Positions 47,001 to 55,272 of a DNA stretch of 64,000 bases are shown piece after piece. The notes under the pieces are model-generated. The model saw only the letters and a program-made list of their open reading frames with translations. It was not told where the DNA came from and did no database searches. The first letter of the stretch is position 1. Each line of letters starts with the position of its first letter. The DNA is from Elusimicrobiota bacterium (GTDB lineage: Bacteria; Elusimicrobiota; Elusimicrobia; Elusimicrobiales; UBA9959), in NCBI GenBank assembly GCA_003482905.1, contig DMXM01000018.1, positions 165,155 to 229,154 on the forward strand, given 5' to 3'. Both the position numbers and the translations under genes were made by a program.

Positions 47001-48794
47001 TCAGACGGGGTACATCTCCATCGCCTTGCACCACTTGTTCAGGTCGTCGCGGCGCTTGGAAGGGTCCTTGGCCAGATTGAACGGGCGGCCGCGCCCGTCC
47101 AGCACCAGGCCCACCACGCCGCCTTCTATATCGGCCTCCAGGCGGTTGCCGGAGCCGGCGCCCATGTCGAAACCTTTCACCGGCCTGGCCACCAGTTTGG
47201 CCTTGGGCGCGGCGAACGGCACATGGATTATGTCGCCGAAGCGGAGCTCCCCGGCCTGTCTGCTGCCGTCGGAGCCGGTAACTTCCCACTCCATTATAAG
47301 CTGGCCTTCCTTGGCCAGGCCCTTGGGCGCCAGGCACGTGCCCAGCCGCACCAGGCAGTCGTGGTAGAACACGTCCAGGGCGGCCTTCTCGCTTATCTGC
47401 GCCAGCACGCCCAGGTGCGGCATCATGAATATGGAGTCCACCGCCATGCGGGTGACGCCTTCGGGCTGGTAGGCGTCTATCATCATCAGCATGGACTGGG
47501 TGCGGCGGGGGGAATGCGCCAGGATGCCGCCGGAGCCTATCACGTAGTCCAGCTTCATGACGTTGATGAGGCTGGCCCCCGAGGAGGTCTGGTCGAAAGC
47601 GTCGGAGATGGAGCGCTCCTGCTGCACGCCCTTCAGACCCACGGCCAGCGCCTTGTGCTGGTCGAAGGCCAGGCGCAGGGCCTCGCGCGCCACGGCGTGC
47701 TCTATCTGCAGGTCCTCCACCGTCTGGGGGATGGTGGTGGGGCGGATCATCTTGTTCTTCAGGCGGTTCCTGAGGTCCTGCTCCTCTATATCGAAGGGCA
47801 GCCAGCGCAGAATATTCGCCAGCCCCGCCTCCGCCATAACGTTGGAGATGGAGTAGCTCATGCCGAGGTTGGCGCTGACGGTGCGGTTGAAAACTTCGGA
47901 GAAGACCGAGAACACGTCGGTGGTGGCGCCGCCGATATCCACGGCCAGGACGTTGAACTTATTGGCCTTGGCGAATTTCTCCGTCATGGTGCCCACCGCG
48001 GCGGGCGTGGGCATGATGGGGGCGCCCACCATCTTCATCAGGCGCGGGTAGCCGGGAGCCTGCTGCATCACGTGCTCGAGGAAAATGTCGTGGATCTTGT
48101 GGCGCGCCGGCATCAGGTTCTCGCGCTCAAGGCTCGGGCGCAGGTTCTCCGTGATTATCAGGGCGGTGCGGTCGCCGAGTATTTCCCGTATCTGGGCGTG
48201 GGCCTTGTTGTTGCCGGCGTAGATCACCGGCAGCTTATACGAGGCGCCCAGGCGCGGCTTGGGGTCGGCGGCCTTCAGGAACTGCGCCAGCTCCACCACG
48301 TGGGTGATGGTGCCGCCGTCGGTGCCGCCGGAAAGCAGCATCATGTCCGGGCGCAGCTGGCGGATGCGCTCTATCTTCTCGTGGTCGGCGCGGCCGTCGT
48401 TGGAGGCCAGCACGTCCATTACAATGGCGCCGGCGCCCAGCGCGCAGCGCTGCGCGGATTCGCCGGTCATGGCCTTTACGGCCCCGGCCACCATCATCTG
48501 CAGGCCGCCGCCGGCCGAGGAGGTGGAAACGTAGATATCGGCCCCGACATTGCCGCTATTCGGGGTTATAATCCGCTCCCCGTCGAGTATCTTGCGGCCG
48601 GAGAGTTCCTCCACCTCGGTGATGGAGTTAAGCACGCCTTTGGTGACGTCTTCGAAAGGGGCCTCCACGGTGGTGGGGGCCTCGCCGCGGAAAGTCTGGC
48701 GGTAGGTGTCGCCTTTCTTTTCTATGAGGATCGCTTTGGTGGTGGTGCTGCCGCAGTCGGTGGCTATTATGATCTCAAGGTCCTTGTTGGACAT
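47001..48794 (-). CDS. MutL/GlmL-type ASKHA ATPase
   Basis: A 597-residue protein with an AAGGAGA ribosome site. The actin-like ATPase core has phosphate-1 DCGSTTTKAILIEK (residues 13-26), phosphate-2 VLAVDIGGATTDVFS (about 318-332) and an adenosine motif (VIGSGGILAHS). It matches the glutamate-mutase MutL family, whose founding member is thought to help cobalamin mutases. No mutase subunits or B12 genes lie nearby, so that role is unlikely here. Instead it heads a cluster with a small protein, a barrel-sandwich protein and membrane proteins. The C-terminal 80 residues (FGDIIHVPFAAPKAKLVARPVKGFDMGAG) form an extra beta domain. Confidence 0.85.
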   Translation of the reverse strand: MSNKDLEIIIATDCGSTTTKAILIEKKGDTYRQTFRGEAPTTVEAPFEDVTKGVLNSITEVEELSGRKILDGERIITPNSGNVGADIYVSTSSAGGGLQMMVAGAVKAMTGESAQRCALGAGAIVMDVLASNDGRADHEKIERIRQLRPDMMLLSGGTDGGTITHVVELAQFLKAADPKPRLGASYKLPVIYAGNNKAHAQIREILGDRTALIITENLRPSLERENLMPARHKIHDIFLEHVMQQAPGYPRLMKMVGAPIMPTPAAVGTMTEKFAKANKFNVLAVDIGGATTDVFSVFSEVFNRTVSANLGMSYSISNVMAEAGLANILRWLPFDIEEQDLRNRLKNKMIRPTTIPQTVEDLQIEHAVAREALRLAFDQHKALAVGLKGVQQERSISDAFDQTSSGASLINVMKLDYVIGSGGILAHSPRRTQSMLMMIDAYQPEGVTRMAVDSIFMMPHLGVLAQISEKAALDVFYHDCLVRLGTCLAPKGLAKEGQLIMEWEVTGSDGSRQAGELRFGDIIHVPFAAPKAKLVARPVKGFDMGAGSGNRLEADIEGGVVGLVLDGRGRPFNLAKDPSKRRDDLNKWCKAMEMYPV

Positions 48795-48815
48795 GTGGCT
48801 CTCCTTGGAATACCG

Positions 48816-49124
48816 TCAGAGTTTATTTTCAGGGTCCGCGCCCAGGCGCTCTGTCAGATAGGCGACGGCCCTGGGATTCTCCAGCAGTTTGGCGTACCTG
48901 AGAACTTCCTCTTTCTGAAAAAACATACTGAGCATCGGGCCCAGGAAAACTATCCCCTGAGACCCCAGATTGTGCATGGGCCTGGTGCTTTCCAGCGCCA
49001 TGGCCGCCAGGTCGCCCATACGGCGGGCGCGCACCTTGTCGGCCAGGGCGTCCAGGAGTTTCTTTTCCTCCGCCGTGGCTTCCGGCGGCTCCGGAAGTTT
49101 AAAAGCGTTGTCCCAGATTCCCAT
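48816..49124 (-). CDS. Small conserved-looking protein preceding the ASKHA ATPase
   Basis: 102 residues from ATG 49124 (MGIWDNAF); an ATG 6 bp upstream is the alternative. It is soluble and helical, with the segment ESTRPMHNLGSQGIVFLGPMLSMFFQKEEVLRYAKLLENPRAVAYLTERL. There is no ribosome site. A TGTAAAAT -10 (49140-49133) lies directly upstream, so the mRNA probably has almost no leader. It is 21 bp before the MutL-like gene and probably the first gene of that transcript. Function unknown. Confidence 0.65.
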   Translation of the reverse strand: MGIWDNAFKLPEPPEATAEEKKLLDALADKVRARRMGDLAAMALESTRPMHNLGSQGIVFLGPMLSMFFQKEEVLRYAKLLENPRAVAYLTERLGADPENKL

Positions 49125-49189
49125 GCGCATTTATTTTACAATAAAAAGAAGGGGCCCCGCACCAAAAGGCCCGCCCGGCTTCCGCCGTT

Positions 49190-49675
49190 CTATTTTTGCC
49201 CGGCAGAGGCGGCCGGAAAAGAGATCCTGAGAGCGGCGCCGGGACGGACCCGGTGGGCGCGGGCGCTGCCGGCCGGCAGCTCCAGCACCAGGCTGGCCGG
49301 GGCCACGGCGCGCGCCACCTCGCTTTCCGGCTGGTCCGGCCAGGAGCGCGGCACCCTGTGGAACACCCGCAGCACCTTCAGCTCCGCGTCCAGAAAGACC
49401 ATGTCCAGGTCTATCAGGGTATTCTTCATCCAGAAAGACTTGACCCCGCCGTCGCCGAACACAAAAAGCATGCCGCGTCCCGGGGGCAGCGCGGCGCGGA
49501 ACATCAGGCCTTTGGCCTGGGCGTCGGGAGTAAGCGCCAGTTCAGCCCTGACCACGGCTCCGTCCGGCAGGACTAGGACGGCCTCCCGCGCGCCGGGGGG
49601 CACGCGCAGGGCCTGAAGCGCGGAGCAAAGCCCCAGCAGCAGCGCGACGGTCAGGAATTTAATTTTTTTCGGCAT
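49190..49675 (-). CDS. Exported DUF192-family protein
   Basis: A 161-residue protein with a signal peptide (MPKKIKFLTVALLLGLCSALQA). DUF192 hallmarks are TPDAQAKGLMFRAALPPGRGMLFVF and SFWMKNTLIDLDMVFLDAELKVL. The family forms a small beta-barrel outside the cytoplasm; its function is unsettled. It overlaps the upstream secreted-protein gene by 17 bp. A weak GC hairpin followed by TTCTTTTT (49143-49185) lies after it on the minus strand. Confidence 0.85.
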   Translation of the reverse strand: MPKKIKFLTVALLLGLCSALQALRVPPGAREAVLVLPDGAVVRAELALTPDAQAKGLMFRAALPPGRGMLFVFGDGGVKSFWMKNTLIDLDMVFLDAELKVLRVFHRVPRSWPDQPESEVARAVAPASLVLELPAGSARAHRVRPGAALRISFPAASAGQK

Positions 49676-50186
49676 TTATCGCGGGAGCCGCGGTCGAAAG
49701 CCCGGCCTCGTACGCCGCGGCTCCGGAGGTGGAGGTTGAGATAAGGAAAAGCGGGAGGCGCAGGTCGGCCGCCTCCTTAAGCCGGCCGCCGGCCCCGAAA
49801 AGGGCCATGGCGTCCGCCTTATGTTTTTTGGCGAGGGCCCGGAAACTCCCGGCCTTCGCCAGGTCCGCGGCCAGCGTCTTGAAAGGGACGGACGTATGCT
49901 CCGACATCAGCAGCATGGCGGCAAGTTCCTGGCGGTAAATGCCCTGGCGCAGGTATTTAAGGATCTCCCGCTCAGGCGCGGTGGACTCGAAGACGGTATA
50001 AAGCGAAGAGCTGCTTACTTCCACGCTGAGCGCCCAGGCGAAAGCGTCCTCCCCGTCGGTGTCTATCTTCGCGTCGTCGGCCCTGGTAAAAGCGTCCGGC
50101 CCCACCTCGGCGCCGAGGAAGACCTGGGCCGCGGCCGGGGCGGCGGCCGCGAAGGAGAACAGGACGCTGACCAGGAGGGAACGCAT
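49659..50186 (-). CDS. Secreted protein of unknown function
   Basis: A 175-residue protein with a signal peptide (MRSLLVSVLFSFAAAAPAAAQVFLG). The mature part is helical with a SVPFKTLAADLAKAGSFRALAKKHKADAMALFGAGGRLKEAADL segment. No family is recognised. Its 3' end overlaps the DUF192 gene by 17 bp, so the two are translationally linked. No ribosome site is evident. Confidence 0.65.
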   Translation of the reverse strand: MRSLLVSVLFSFAAAAPAAAQVFLGAEVGPDAFTRADDAKIDTDGEDAFAWALSVEVSSSSLYTVFESTAPEREILKYLRQGIYRQELAAMLLMSEHTSVPFKTLAADLAKAGSFRALAKKHKADAMALFGAGGRLKEAADLRLPLFLISTSTSGAAAYEAGLSTAAPAINAEKN

Positions 50187-50196
50187 TGCGGCCGGA

Positions 50197-50430
50197 TTAC
50201 AGCGACGTCGTCACAAGCGTTTCGGTGGAGAGCACGCCTGGAATACAGCGTATTTCCTGCACCACTATATTGGAGAGGGTGGGGAGGTCGTCGGTCTCCA
50301 TGTCCAGCACCAGGTCCCAGCGCCCGAACACCGCGGACATATGCACCACGCTTTTGAGCGCCTTAAGCTTGTTAAGGGTCTGTTTTTCCTTGCCGGGCAT
50401 CAGTTTTACAAGCACTAATCCAGTAACCAT
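50197..50430 (-). CDS. Stand-alone Lrp/AsnC ligand-binding (RAM) domain protein
   Basis: A 77-residue protein with the RAM alpha-beta sandwich (VTGLVLVKLMPGKEKQTLNKLKALKSVVHMSAVFGRWDLVLDMETDDLPTLSNIVVQEIRCIPGVLSTETLVTT). The helix-turn-helix of Lrp is absent. Such orphan domains form decamers that bind amino acids and may modulate full-length Lrp proteins. It has an AAGGAAA ribosome site. The 50431-50594 gap contains only this start region and the dtd promoter. Confidence 0.85.
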   Translation of the reverse strand: MVTGLVLVKLMPGKEKQTLNKLKALKSVVHMSAVFGRWDLVLDMETDDLPTLSNIVVQEIRCIPGVLSTETLVTTSL

Positions 50431-50582
50431 TGTAGTTTCCTTTTTGCGCGGCCTTGAAACCCGTCCCGCGCCAACTCAACCTATTATACAATCGGGCCGC
50501 GTATGTATTCAAGCCTATGGCAGTGCCGCAACAAAAAGCTATGCTTAACAGGCGGCCAATAGGCGGTACGCGGATAATAAAT

Positions 50583-50588
50583 TATAAT
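50583..50588 (+). promoter_or_regulatory. -10 element of dtd, leaderless arrangement
   Basis: A perfect TATAAT ends 6 bp before the dtd ATG. With normal -10 to start-site spacing the mRNA would begin at the A of ATG. There is no Shine-Dalgarno sequence. Confidence 0.6.
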
Positions 50589-50594
50589 AGTGAT

Positions 50595-51062
50595 ATGCGT
50601 GCGCTGATACAGCGGGTAAAACGCGGCGGCGTAAGAACGGCCGGCGCGCACAACTCCATAGGGCCGGGCCTGGTAGTCCTGCTCGGAGTGGGCGCGGGCG
50701 ACGCCGAAACCGACGCGGACCTCCTGGCGGATAAGATAGCCGGCCTCCGGATATTCTCCAACGCGGCGGGGAAATTCGACCATTCGCTGCTGGATGTGGG
50801 AGGAGAGGCGCTGGTGATCTCGCAGTTCACGCTGTACGCCGACGCCACCCGGGGCCGCCGGCCGGATTTTACCGGCGCGGCAAAACCGGCGGAGGCGGAG
50901 CGCCTCTACGAATATTTCACCGGGGCCCTGCGCGGCAAGGGCGTAGAGGTGCGTACCGGGATTTTCGCGGCGGATATGGAAGTGGAAATAATAAACGACG
51001 GCCCGGTAACGATCTGGCTGGACAGCAGGGCAAGCAGGCAGGGACGGTATGAAGAAATTTAA
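50595..51062 (+). CDS. dtd: D-aminoacyl-tRNA deacylase
   Basis: A 155-residue cytoplasmic enzyme that removes D-amino acids from tRNA. Family motifs are MRALIQRVKRGGV at the start, ALVISQFTLYADATRGRRPDF (catalytic SQF-T-LYAD region) and the cross-subunit NDGPVTIWLDS near the end (Gly-Pro of the NxGPxT motif). I start it at 50595 because homologues begin MRAVxQRV; frames extending upstream are unsupported. It overlaps the next gene by 14 bp. Confidence 0.93.
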   Translation: MRALIQRVKRGGVRTAGAHNSIGPGLVVLLGVGAGDAETDADLLADKIAGLRIFSNAAGKFDHSLLDVGGEALVISQFTLYADATRGRRPDFTGAAKPAEAERLYEYFTGALRGKGVEVRTGIFAADMEVEIINDGPVTIWLDSRASRQGRYEEI

Positions 51063-51759
51063 AGCGGAATTATTGGCCGCGGCGTTAATGGCGGCGGCTT
51101 TTACGGCCGGCTGCAGCCCGGCCATGTTCACAAAAGGCGCTTACGCCATAGACGACTGGGAAACCTGGACCGGCCTGAACGACGCCTACGGCTCGCACGA
51201 GGCGGCGCCGGACGGTCTTTACTACCGCCTCTCGGAACGCCAGGACGACACCCGGGACATGTCCTCCGACGGCTATTCGCCCGGGCTTATAATTTCCAGG
51301 GAGCTGCCGGGAACCGAGTGGACCCTGGACCTGGAAGCGGACTTTAAAATACCTCCCGGCCAGGTAAAGCGTTTCTCCTACGGCATCTGGCTCGGCGGCG
51401 ACGCCTCGCGGCCGTCGGTAGGCAACGCCTCGGCGGTGCTGAAAGTGATGGCCCAGCGCCAGAACGGACCAAGGCCGCAGGACGACGCGCTGCTGGTCTT
51501 CTACCTGCCCGGCGGCAGCCCCTTCAGCCTCCCCATAGACCTCAAGGTGCTGCGCTTTGAACGGTCCGGGGATTATTACTCGGTGGCCTACTCGATGAAC
51601 CGGAAGAAATTCGTCCCCGTGTTCAGGCTTGACGCGCGGGCCGCGGCCGTCGTCCCGTCCCAGAAATTCTTTATAGGCGGCTTCGCCGGCGGCGACCCGC
51701 AGGGCGCCTACGCCAGGCTGACCAGCCTGAAAATAAACGGCGCGGAAACACTGAGATGA
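51049..51759 (+). CDS. Lipoprotein with concanavalin-like fold, function unknown
   Basis: A 236-residue protein with a lipoprotein signal (MAAAFTAGC). The mature chain is almost all beta strands (WTLDLEADFKIPPGQVKRFSYGIWLGG... LKVLRFERSGDYYSVAYSMNRKKFVPVFRL...), a pattern like the jelly-roll of laminin-G or DUF1080-type proteins. It might bind sugars, but no catalytic residues can be named. It starts within the end of dtd. Confidence 0.7.
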   Translation: MKKFKAELLAAALMAAAFTAGCSPAMFTKGAYAIDDWETWTGLNDAYGSHEAAPDGLYYRLSERQDDTRDMSSDGYSPGLIISRELPGTEWTLDLEADFKIPPGQVKRFSYGIWLGGDASRPSVGNASAVLKVMAQRQNGPRPQDDALLVFYLPGGSPFSLPIDLKVLRFERSGDYYSVAYSMNRKKFVPVFRLDARAAAVVPSQKFFIGGFAGGDPQGAYARLTSLKINGAETLR

Positions 51760-51775
51760 CCGGGACCCGAAAAGC

Positions 51776-52264
51776 ATGAAAGAAACAGCGGCCGGACTTA
51801 TAAAAGCCTACGCGCTTGAAGAACATCCCGAAGGCGGATTTTTCCGCGAAAGCTACAGGGCGGCCGGGCTGACGGCGACGCCCCGCGGGACCAGGAATTT
51901 CTCCACGGCGATCTATTTTCTCCTTAAAAAAGGGCAGGTGTCGCGGCTGCACCGTATAAAATCCGACGAGGTCTGGCATTTTTACTCCGGCGGCCCCCTG
52001 ACCGTGGCCCGGCTGCTGCAGGACGGCCGCGCGGAAAAAACCGTACTGGGCCGGGACCTGGCGGCAGGGCAGAAGTTCCAGCATGCGGTCCCCGCAGGGT
52101 GCTGGTTCGGAGCGTACCCCAGCCCCGGGACCGAATTTTCGCTGGTAGGCTGCACGGTGGCCCCGGGCTTCGACTTCGCCGACTTTGAGATAGGCGGCCG
52201 CGGGGAACTTTTAAAAGAATTCCCGCGGGCCGCCGCATTAATTAAAAAACTGACCGGTAATTAG
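51776..52264 (+). CDS. Cupin_5 (DUF985) family protein
   Basis: A 162-residue single-domain cupin. Family features are YALEEHPEGGFFRESYRA near the start, STAIYFLL, the metal-binding-type SRLHRIKSDEVWHFYSGGPL, and a late VGCTVAPGFDFADFEIG. The biochemical role of the family is unknown; some members are proposed sugar or nucleotide-sugar isomerases. It is 8 bp before the RNase R gene, so co-transcription is likely. Confidence 0.85.
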   Translation: MKETAAGLIKAYALEEHPEGGFFRESYRAAGLTATPRGTRNFSTAIYFLLKKGQVSRLHRIKSDEVWHFYSGGPLTVARLLQDGRAEKTVLGRDLAAGQKFQHAVPAGCWFGAYPSPGTEFSLVGCTVAPGFDFADFEIGGRGELLKEFPRAAALIKKLTGN

Positions 52265-52272
52265 GAAAACAC

Positions 52273-54345
52273 ATGAAATCACATTGGAAGAAACGCGAGA
52301 CCCGCGGCGCCTCAGGCGGCCATGAGGCCATAGTGGAAGGCGTGATACAGCACAAAGGCACCTTCGCCTTCCTGCTCTCGGAGAAAGCTGGCGTGGGCGA
52401 CGTCTTCATCCGCGGCCGCGGCCTGGACCTGGCCATGGACGGGGACCGCGTGCAGGCCCGGGTGCGGCCGGAAAAGAGCGGCAGGCTGGCCGGCGAGATA
52501 ATCGCCGTGGTCAAACGCGCGCACAGCTCCATGGTGGGCATACTCAAGAAAGTGAGGGACACCTGGGCGCTGTTCCCCGAAAAGGGCAGCGCGCCCCCGG
52601 CGCTGGTCAGCGGCTTCGCGCAGAAAATAACCCCGATAGAGGGGGCTTTCGCCGTGCTCGAGGTAAAACAGTGGCCCGAAGGCGGCAACCCCGCCGCCGG
52701 CATAGTTACCGAGATACTGGGCGACCCCGGCGACGTGCGCGCCCGCATAGACTCCATACTGCGCTCGCGCGGCATAAACGAGGTTTTTCCGCCGGAAGTA
52801 TTAGCCCAGGCCGAGAGCTTCGGCGCCCGGCTCGAGCCGGCGCAGTGGCAGGGCAGGGAAAACCTTATAGACCTGCCCATCTGCACCATAGACGGGGCTG
52901 ACGCCAAAGACTTCGACGACGCGGTCTCGCTGGAAGACCTGGGTGGCGGAATGCTGCGCCTGGGAGTGCACATAGCCGACGTGGGCCATTATGTCAAGGT
53001 CGGCACCGCGCTTGACGCGGAAGCCTATGAGCGCGCCACCAGCGTTTACCTGCCCGACCGGGTGGTCCCCATGCTGCCGCCGGCGCTGTCGGACAATCTC
53101 TGCAGCCTGGTGCCGCGCCAGGAGCGGCTGACCATGTCGGCTTTCATGGACATAAACTCCACCGGGAAGGTGGTCAAAAGGCGCCTGGCTGAAACTGTCA
53201 TACGCTCATGGCGGCGCTTCACCTACGAGGAGATCCAAACCCTCATAGACGGCGGCAAAGTGCCGGACGTGCCCAAAGGCGTGGAAGAAGCCGTTATGCG
53301 CATGAGCGCCCTTACCGACGTACTCTACAAGCGGCGCGTAGCCCGCGGCGCCCTGGACTTCAACCTGCCGGAATACAAGATAAACGCGGACCCGCACGGC
53401 AGGCCGCTGGGCGTGAGCCTGCGGCCCAGGTTGAAAAGCCACCGCCTGATAGAGGAATTCATGCTGCTGGCCAACGAGGCCGTGGCCACGGAACTCTATG
53501 CCGCTAAATTGCCTTTCCTGCACCGCCGGCACGACTCGCCGGACCCGCTTAAGCTGAAGGCCCTGTCCGCCGCGCTGGGCGAACTGGGACTGACCGCTGG
53601 CCACATAGAGGGCGCCAACGCGCAGAAAGGACTGCAGGACGTGCTGCGCCAGGCCGAGAATCACCCGCTGACCAATATCATAAACTCGCTGATGGTGCGC
53701 AGCATGCGCCAGGCGGTTTACTCGCCGGAATCCGAAGGCCATTTCGGCATAGCCACGCGCTTCTATTCTCACTTCACGTCGCCCATACGCCGCTACCCGG
53801 ACCTGATGACCCACCGCGCGGTAAAAGCGCTGCTGGCGGGCAAAAAAGAGAACCACGGCGCGCTGCCGCTGGACAAGGCCGGGGTGCACTGCTCCGAGCG
53901 CGAGCGCGCCGCCTCCGACGCCGAGCATAAGTCGGTGGATATCATGCGCGCTGAAATGATGAAGGAACTTGTGGGCTCCATAATGGACGGGGCCGTCACC
54001 ACCGTTATAGACAGCGGGGCTTTCGTGATGCTGGGCAGCACCGGCGCCGAAGGCCTGCTGCGCGTGAACGGCCTGAAGCCCGGCGCCAAGGTGAAAGTTA
54101 TGATAGCGGCGGTGGACACGGCGGAGGGCAAGATAGACCTTTCCCTGGAAGGCCGCCCCACCGGCACTATTCAGGTGCGTCCGCCCCAGGGCGGGCAGGC
54201 CCGCCAGCCCCGCGGCGGACGGCCCGGCCAGCGCCAGAACCCGCCGCCCAGCTTCGCCAAAGTCGCGCGCAACAAAGGCGGCGGCAGAGGCAGGGGCAGA
54301 GGCGGGAGCAGGGGTAGAGGCAGGGGCGGAGGAGGGGGAAGGTAA
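52273..54345 (+). CDS. rnr: Ribonuclease R with RG-rich tail
   Basis: A 690-residue 3'-5' exoribonuclease. It starts with a short cold-shock-like region, then the RNB catalytic domain with the Mg-binding IDGADAKDFDDAV (about residues 207-219), HIADVGHYV and the GIATRFYSHFTSPIRRYPDLMTHR helix. An S1 domain follows (GAVTTVIDSGAFVMLGSTGAEGLLRV). The last 55 residues are Gly/Arg/Pro low complexity (repeated GRGRG), giving a basic tail that probably helps bind structured RNA. RNase R degrades folded and stable RNAs. A strong terminator follows. Confidence 0.93.
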   Translation: MKSHWKKRETRGASGGHEAIVEGVIQHKGTFAFLLSEKAGVGDVFIRGRGLDLAMDGDRVQARVRPEKSGRLAGEIIAVVKRAHSSMVGILKKVRDTWALFPEKGSAPPALVSGFAQKITPIEGAFAVLEVKQWPEGGNPAAGIVTEILGDPGDVRARIDSILRSRGINEVFPPEVLAQAESFGARLEPAQWQGRENLIDLPICTIDGADAKDFDDAVSLEDLGGGMLRLGVHIADVGHYVKVGTALDAEAYERATSVYLPDRVVPMLPPALSDNLCSLVPRQERLTMSAFMDINSTGKVVKRRLAETVIRSWRRFTYEEIQTLIDGGKVPDVPKGVEEAVMRMSALTDVLYKRRVARGALDFNLPEYKINADPHGRPLGVSLRPRLKSHRLIEEFMLLANEAVATELYAAKLPFLHRRHDSPDPLKLKALSAALGELGLTAGHIEGANAQKGLQDVLRQAENHPLTNIINSLMVRSMRQAVYSPESEGHFGIATRFYSHFTSPIRRYPDLMTHRAVKALLAGKKENHGALPLDKAGVHCSERERAASDAEHKSVDIMRAEMMKELVGSIMDGAVTTVIDSGAFVMLGSTGAEGLLRVNGLKPGAKVKVMIAAVDTAEGKIDLSLEGRPTGTIQVRPPQGGQARQPRGGRPGQRQNPPPSFAKVARNKGGGRGRGRGGSRGRGRGGGGGR

Positions 54346-54361
54346 GATTCACCCGTATCAT

Positions 54362-54395
54362 AAAAAAACCGGAGGGAAAACCCTCCGGTTTTTTT
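54362..54395. terminator. Bidirectional terminator after rnr
   Basis: AAAAAAACCGGAGGG and CCCTCCGGTTTTTTT flank AAAA. It serves rnr on the plus strand and the phosphatase gene ending at 54412 on the minus strand. Confidence 0.93.
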
Positions 54396-54411
54396 ATCGC
54401 GCGAAAATAAG

Positions 54412-55137
54412 TTACTTAACCAGCAACGCCTTCATTTTGTCTATTTCGGCGCGGTAGGCTTCGGATTTAAGCAGTTCGGCGTGGTAGAGGTCGCCGAAGG
54501 CCTTGCCGGCGGCTATGTCGGTGGGATAATGTACTCCGCCTATCACGCGGTCCCGGGCTATCTCGTCGGCTTTGGCAAAGAATTCATCCCTGCGCTCCGG
54601 CACTATATCGGTCATCACGTTGGCGAAAACCCGCGAGAAAGAGGCGTGCCCGCTGGGATAGGAACGCCCCCGGCTTTTCTTTATGCAGGGCTTAGCCTGG
54701 TCCGGGTAGGCCATATAGGGGCGGGGCCGCTGCCAGCGCTCCTTCATATTGGTAACGGCCTCTTCCAGGTCGGAGGCCAGGCGGTCGAAGAAGTCCTTCA
54801 CCTCGTCGGGCAAAGGCCGGGGGAAAGGGCTTTTTTCGCCCCAGAACGAATCGTAAGTCTGCCGGGCGGTGATATCGGCCTTGGCGCAATCGGCCGCCGT
54901 GCGCCTGCTCTGCCAGTCCATTATGGCGGCGAAATCTGTTTGCTGGGCCTCCGACCCGGAAGCGGGGGGAGGGGCGAAATTCAGCGTCTTGAACTGTTCT
55001 GCCGGCACATAATAAGTCTGCTGCGAGATTAAATGCGCCCGCTTAAGGGCTATACGCCCCGTAGGCGACGAACAGGCGCCGCCGCCAAGCGCCACCGCGA
55101 CAAACGCCAAAGCCAGTAGTTTTTTTCTTAAGATCAT
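54412..55137 (-). CDS. Class A acid phosphatase-like PAP2 lipoprotein
   Basis: 241 residues from ATG 55137, with a lipoprotein signal (LGGGACSS). PAP2 signature pieces in order are KERWQRPRPY, GRSYPSGHASFSRVFAN and SRDxxxGxHYPTD-like ARDRVIGGVHYPTDIAAGKAFGD. This is the layout of periplasmic class A nonspecific acid phosphatases (PhoN type), which release phosphate from many esters. There is no ribosome site; a TACAAT -10 (55148-55143) lies 5 bp before the ATG, so a leaderless mRNA is likely. Confidence 0.88.
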   Translation of the reverse strand: MILRKKLLALAFVAVALGGGACSSPTGRIALKRAHLISQQTYYVPAEQFKTLNFAPPPASGSEAQQTDFAAIMDWQSRRTAADCAKADITARQTYDSFWGEKSPFPRPLPDEVKDFFDRLASDLEEAVTNMKERWQRPRPYMAYPDQAKPCIKKSRGRSYPSGHASFSRVFANVMTDIVPERRDEFFAKADEIARDRVIGGVHYPTDIAAGKAFGDLYHAELLKSEAYRAEIDKMKALLVK

Positions 55138-55142
55138 GCCCA

Positions 55143-55148
55143 ATTGTA
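55143..55148 (-). promoter_or_regulatory. -10 element of the acid phosphatase gene
   Basis: TACAAT on the minus strand, 5 bp before the ATG at 55137, with no ribosome site between. Confidence 0.5.
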
Positions 55149-55224
55149 CAAAATCAAAACTCCGCAGATTAGCCGCTCCGTTTTAGCCAGCAAATCCCCG
55201 CGTTCCTCAGCGCGTTCCTCAGGA

Positions 55225-55253
55225 TTGACAAGATGGAACACTTGTGGTACACT
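55225..55253 (+). promoter_or_regulatory. Strong sigma-70-type promoter of the toxin-antitoxin operon
   Basis: Perfect TTGACA (55225-55230), 17-bp spacer, TACACT (55248-55253) with an extended TGg before it. The antitoxin ATG is 20 bp further on. Confidence 0.8.
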
Positions 55254-55272
55254 ATTTTTGAGGGAGATAGCT

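Noticed and set aside
47001..48794. Assignment to glutamate mutase (mutL with mutS/mutE)
   Set aside because: The protein belongs to the MutL ATPase family, but no mutase subunit, B12-binding motif or cobalamin gene lies in the window.
45786..49616. A 1276-codon open frame on the plus strand
   Set aside because: It lies opposite the MutL-like and barrel-sandwich genes, is rich in His, Gly, Ala and Gln as expected for the complement of GC-rich codons, and matches no fold; the minus-strand genes have motifs and ribosome sites.
49659..50357. Plus-strand frames over the DUF192 and secreted-protein genes
   Set aside because: They lack ribosome sites and signal features, while the minus-strand frames have signal peptides and a DUF192 signature.
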